A stretch of 64,000 nt of DNA from Antedon bifida. Its lineage: Eukaryota > Echinodermata > Crinoidea > Comatulida > Antedonidae. A program made the translations under genes and the position numbers. Positions 60,800-64,000 of the stretch are shown piece by piece (positions within the stretch are counted from its first letter, which is position 1; each line of letters begins with the position of its first letter). Under the pieces are notes generated by a model, which was not told the origin of the DNA, searched no databases, and saw nothing but the letters and a program-made list of their open reading frames with translations. The stretch lies in the NCBI GenBank assembly GCA_963402885.1, contig OY727098.1:21872717-21936716 (forward strand), given 5' to 3'.

Positions 60800-63700
60800 T
60801 ATTTATTTATTTTTTTTTTTATCTTTTATGGGTCTCTCCCATCTTTATTCATTCAATCTTTGTTCATTCCATAATGTATATACAAAATTCATTATTATAT
60901 AATATAATAAAATACTATCATATAAGAAGTTGTTAATATAAGACAGCACACATTCAAACAATCTTTTTATAGTACTGTATATAAATATTGCACATACATT
61001 AAAGTAAACTTTATAATATTATATCTTATGAATATTGTTTCAAAAAGAACATTAATTTTTTTTATTTATACAATTTTCCAGGTAAGTAATACGTTTCATT
61101 ATTTTTATACATAATTGTTGTTTATAGCAGCATTGATAATATGTATATTCTTATATTTTTTTCATTTATAAAAAGATGATGAAGTGAGGCATATTTCCAT
61201 TTATTTAGTTGTTTTAATACATTAGCTTTGTATATGCTTAGCAAACCAATTGAAAACACATGATCTACATATGTATTTCCAGTGCCAAGTATTATATTTT
61301 TGAAATTTGCCTCGATATTGAATTTAGTTATTGTATGCTCATTTATGTAAAGCCACAAATTATTTGCTTCCGCACATTCAAAAAATAAATGTGCATCATC
61401 TTCAACACAGTCGCATTGTGGACATTTGTTTATGTTTACAATTTTCCATATACATAACCTCTTTCTAGTTGGCATAATCCTATGTAGTAACTTAAAGTTA
61501 ATTTGTTTGAGTTTGTTTTCCTTAATTAATTTTATTTTACGCTCCCAGGTTAATTTCCAATCAATTGTAGTATTAAAGTACAACTGCCATTTTATTTGAC
61601 ATTTTGGTTCTATACCTTTTTTTCTAATAAAACAGTTATACATTTGCTTACTTGTTATTTTACATAATTGAGTAGCAGACTGAATCTTGTCCTGTATTGT
61701 ATTTTCATTTTTTGACTTAATAACATCTTTCCATTCTTGTGGAATGGCTTGTAGTAATGTGTGAAATTCTGCTATCCAATTTGATTTTGAAATTAGAATT
61801 TCAAGTAACATATTCGAATTAATGAATCTATTACCAAAAACAATATCTTTTATTTTTCTAATACCGGATCTGATCCAGTTTCTATACAGTAGTGATAGGC
61901 TGTTATAACTTATAAATTTATTTCCCCAAATGTTTTGTTCTAATATTTCATCATAGCCTGATGGCCATTTTAATACAATTTCATTATATTTAGTTAATGC
62001 ATTTAATACATCTAGATAAAAACTAGGTACACCTTTACAACATTTTATATTATAATGAGACATATTTTCAAGGACATCTAGAGGTCCGATATTATTTAAA
62101 TACATAGTCGGTAAGTATTTCCACTTTGAAGGTTCGTCGTTAAAGAGACGTTTAGCCCATGATATTTGTAGTGCTTGCACCTGCGATCTTAGATCCGGTG
62201 CCTTTATTCCACCATGACAATAGTCATTTATAAGTGTTGACCTTTTTATTTTTTCTCCTTTTTTATCCCATAGAAAGTCATATACTATGTTATCAACTTG
62301 TTTTATGACATGTTCAGGTGTTGTTAAAATACTTGCCATGTAAATCAGTTTTGCTAAAGCTAGTTGTTTTAAGATTACAACTTTACCAAATAGAGTCAAA
62401 TTTCTTTTTCGCCAAGAATTGAGTATATACTTTAGTGATTCGATTTTTTCGGTCCAGTTTTTTGTATAACACAAAGCTTTATCATGGCCTACGAATACAC
62501 CAAGTATTTTAAAACCACTAGATGTCCAGTTGATATTGAAAGGATTACATTTCCTCATTTTCCATCTTCCTAACCACATGGCAATTGTTTTTCCTTTATT
62601 TAGTTGTAAACCTGAGATTTTGCCAAAATCTATTATTGTATCTAAGCTTCTTTTAATACTATATTCATCTTTAATAAATAAAACTGTATCATCGGCTAGC
62701 TGAGATATTTTCAATTCATTTTTATGATTCTCTTTATTTGGTATCACAATACCTTTTATAAAATTATCATTCCTTATTTCTAAGGCCATGATTTCCGCTA
62801 CCATGACAAAAAGTAGAGCTGATAGTGGGCAGCCTTGTCTAATGCCTCTATGTGTAATGAAGCTGTTTGAGACCCATCCATTATTTACTACAATACATTC
62901 TGAGCGGTAATATAGGACATTTACCCATTTTATAAATGATGGACCAAAGTTGAAGTGACGTAATGTACTAAATAAAAAATCTCTATTTACAGTATCGAAA
63001 GCTTTGCTAAAGTCTAGGCTTATAATGGCTCCTGATAAATTTTCAGAATCAGAATATTCAAGTAAATCTTCTATTAGCCTGATATTTTCGCCGCCAAAGC
63101 GGCCTTCTATGTAACCTTTTTGATCATTATTTACAATTTTTTTTATTACATTTTGAACTCTTTTTGTTAAAACAAACGCAGCTAATTTGTAATCAACATT
63201 TAAGAGAGTGATAGGTCTCCAGTTGTTTAGATTATCATGCTCTCCATTTTTATAGATAAGGTTAATCACACCTCTTCTCTGGGTATGTGAAAGATTGCCT
63301 ATCTCGAAGCATTGGTTTAGAGCGTTACATACAAGAAAACCAATTTTTGGCCAAAAAAAATTATAAAATTCTACAGTTAGGCCATCTGTACCTGGTGCTT
63401 TATTAATTTTCATTTTACGTAGTGCTTTTTCACATTCTTGAATGGATATTGCACCTTCGCAGGACAGTTGTTCGGGGATTGAAAGTTTGGGTGATTTGTT
63501 TGATTTTAAATAATTATCAATTTTATGTTGTTTAACGTTTTGATTGGAGTACAACTTTTCAAAGTGGCTAACTTCTTCGGCTAGTATATCTTTAGTAGTT
63601 AAAGCATATGTATCATTTGCTCTTTTAATTTTTTTAATTTGTCTTTTTTAACTGTTATTTTTTTCCAGCCCCAGGAAATATTTACAATTTTTTTCTCCTT

Positions 63701-64000
63701 CTTCTATCCATTTTGTTCTTGACCGGATTTGAGCACCTTTGGCTTCATAAGTATATATTTTTTCTAATTTTTGTGTTTTTGTTTTTAATTCTAGTTCGAT
63801 TTTTTCGTCATTTTGGTTGGTTACCAGATCAATATTTAGTTGATTGATTTCTTTTTGTAATTTTTCTTTTTTACTCTTTTTATTTTTGTTTTTTAATTTT
63901 CCAAAATTTATTGAAAATTCTTTAACTTTAATTTTGATTAATTCCCATTTATCCACTGAGGAAATAAGTTCTATGTGATTACATTGGTCAATAATTTCGT
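60800..64000 (-). mobile_element. L1/Tx1-type LINE, 3' part, nearly intact (runs off right edge)
   Basis: ORF2 is open from the window edge (63998) down to 61122 in one frame, broken only by a TAA at 63648-63650. Visible parts are the reverse transcriptase with KAPGTDGLTVEFY, DYKLAAFVLTKR, SLDFSKAFDTVN, RQGCPLSALLF and a LADD active site, then a thumb region and a terminal zinc-knuckle CPQCDCVEDDAHLFFEC (zf-RVT). About 300 bp of 3' UTR and an A-tail (T run at 60811-60820) follow. The endonuclease and ORF1 lie beyond the window. The near-open frame implies a recent insertion. It is on the same strand as ELL and probably within an ELL intron. Confidence 0.9.

Overview
The window is AT-rich eukaryotic DNA with spliced, animal-type genes (GT-AG introns, standard code). 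The gene set (ciliary SPAG8, a class-III-like myosin with an SH2 domain, the NG2/CSPG4 proteoglycan, elongation factor ELL) is animal. The repeats (L1/Tx1-type LINE, 5S- and tRNA-derived SINEs, many short inverted-repeat elements, frequent TAGGCCTA palindromes) suggest a marine invertebrate deuterostome, most likely an echinoderm. That placement is an inference. All exon models were read by eye from splice sites, reading phase and protein similarity.

Layout. (1) 1-7474, minus: 5' part of a coiled-coil protein gene that runs off the left edge. (2) 7783-10032, plus: a complete four-exon SPAG8/CFAP143 gene (199 aa), head-to-head with gene 1 across a 308-bp presumed bidirectional promoter. (3) 12779-29719, minus: a 29-exon unconventional myosin (1070 aa) with motor, one IQ motif, a charged helix, a proline-rich linker, an SH2 domain and a tyrosine-rich tail with an ITAM-like spacing. 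This is the most interesting gene here. (4) 33931-53851, minus: a complete CSPG4/NG2 gene (2390 aa, three coding exons) with signal peptide, two laminin-G domains, an EGF-like module, CSPG repeats, one membrane span and the C-terminal PDZ ligand QYWV. (5) 58216-60519, minus: the last four exons seen of ELL, including its occludin-homology domain; its 5' part lies beyond the right edge. (6) 60800-64000, minus: the 3' part of a young L1/Tx1-type LINE, probably in an ELL intron.

Introns and spacers are full of mobile-element remains. Several unrelated families of short inverted-repeat elements are bounded by TTAA (1461-2039, 48412-49014, 3860-4493, 44570-44911, 54831-55341, 55724-55968). There is a TA-bounded MITE (924-1434), an interleaved pair of inverted-repeat elements (31747-32160), pieces of three other LINEs, two SINEs and several tandem duplications.

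The genes are not an operon. The only regulatory pairing with sequence support is the divergent pair around 7475-7782. The myosin gene is tail-to-tail with SPAG8.
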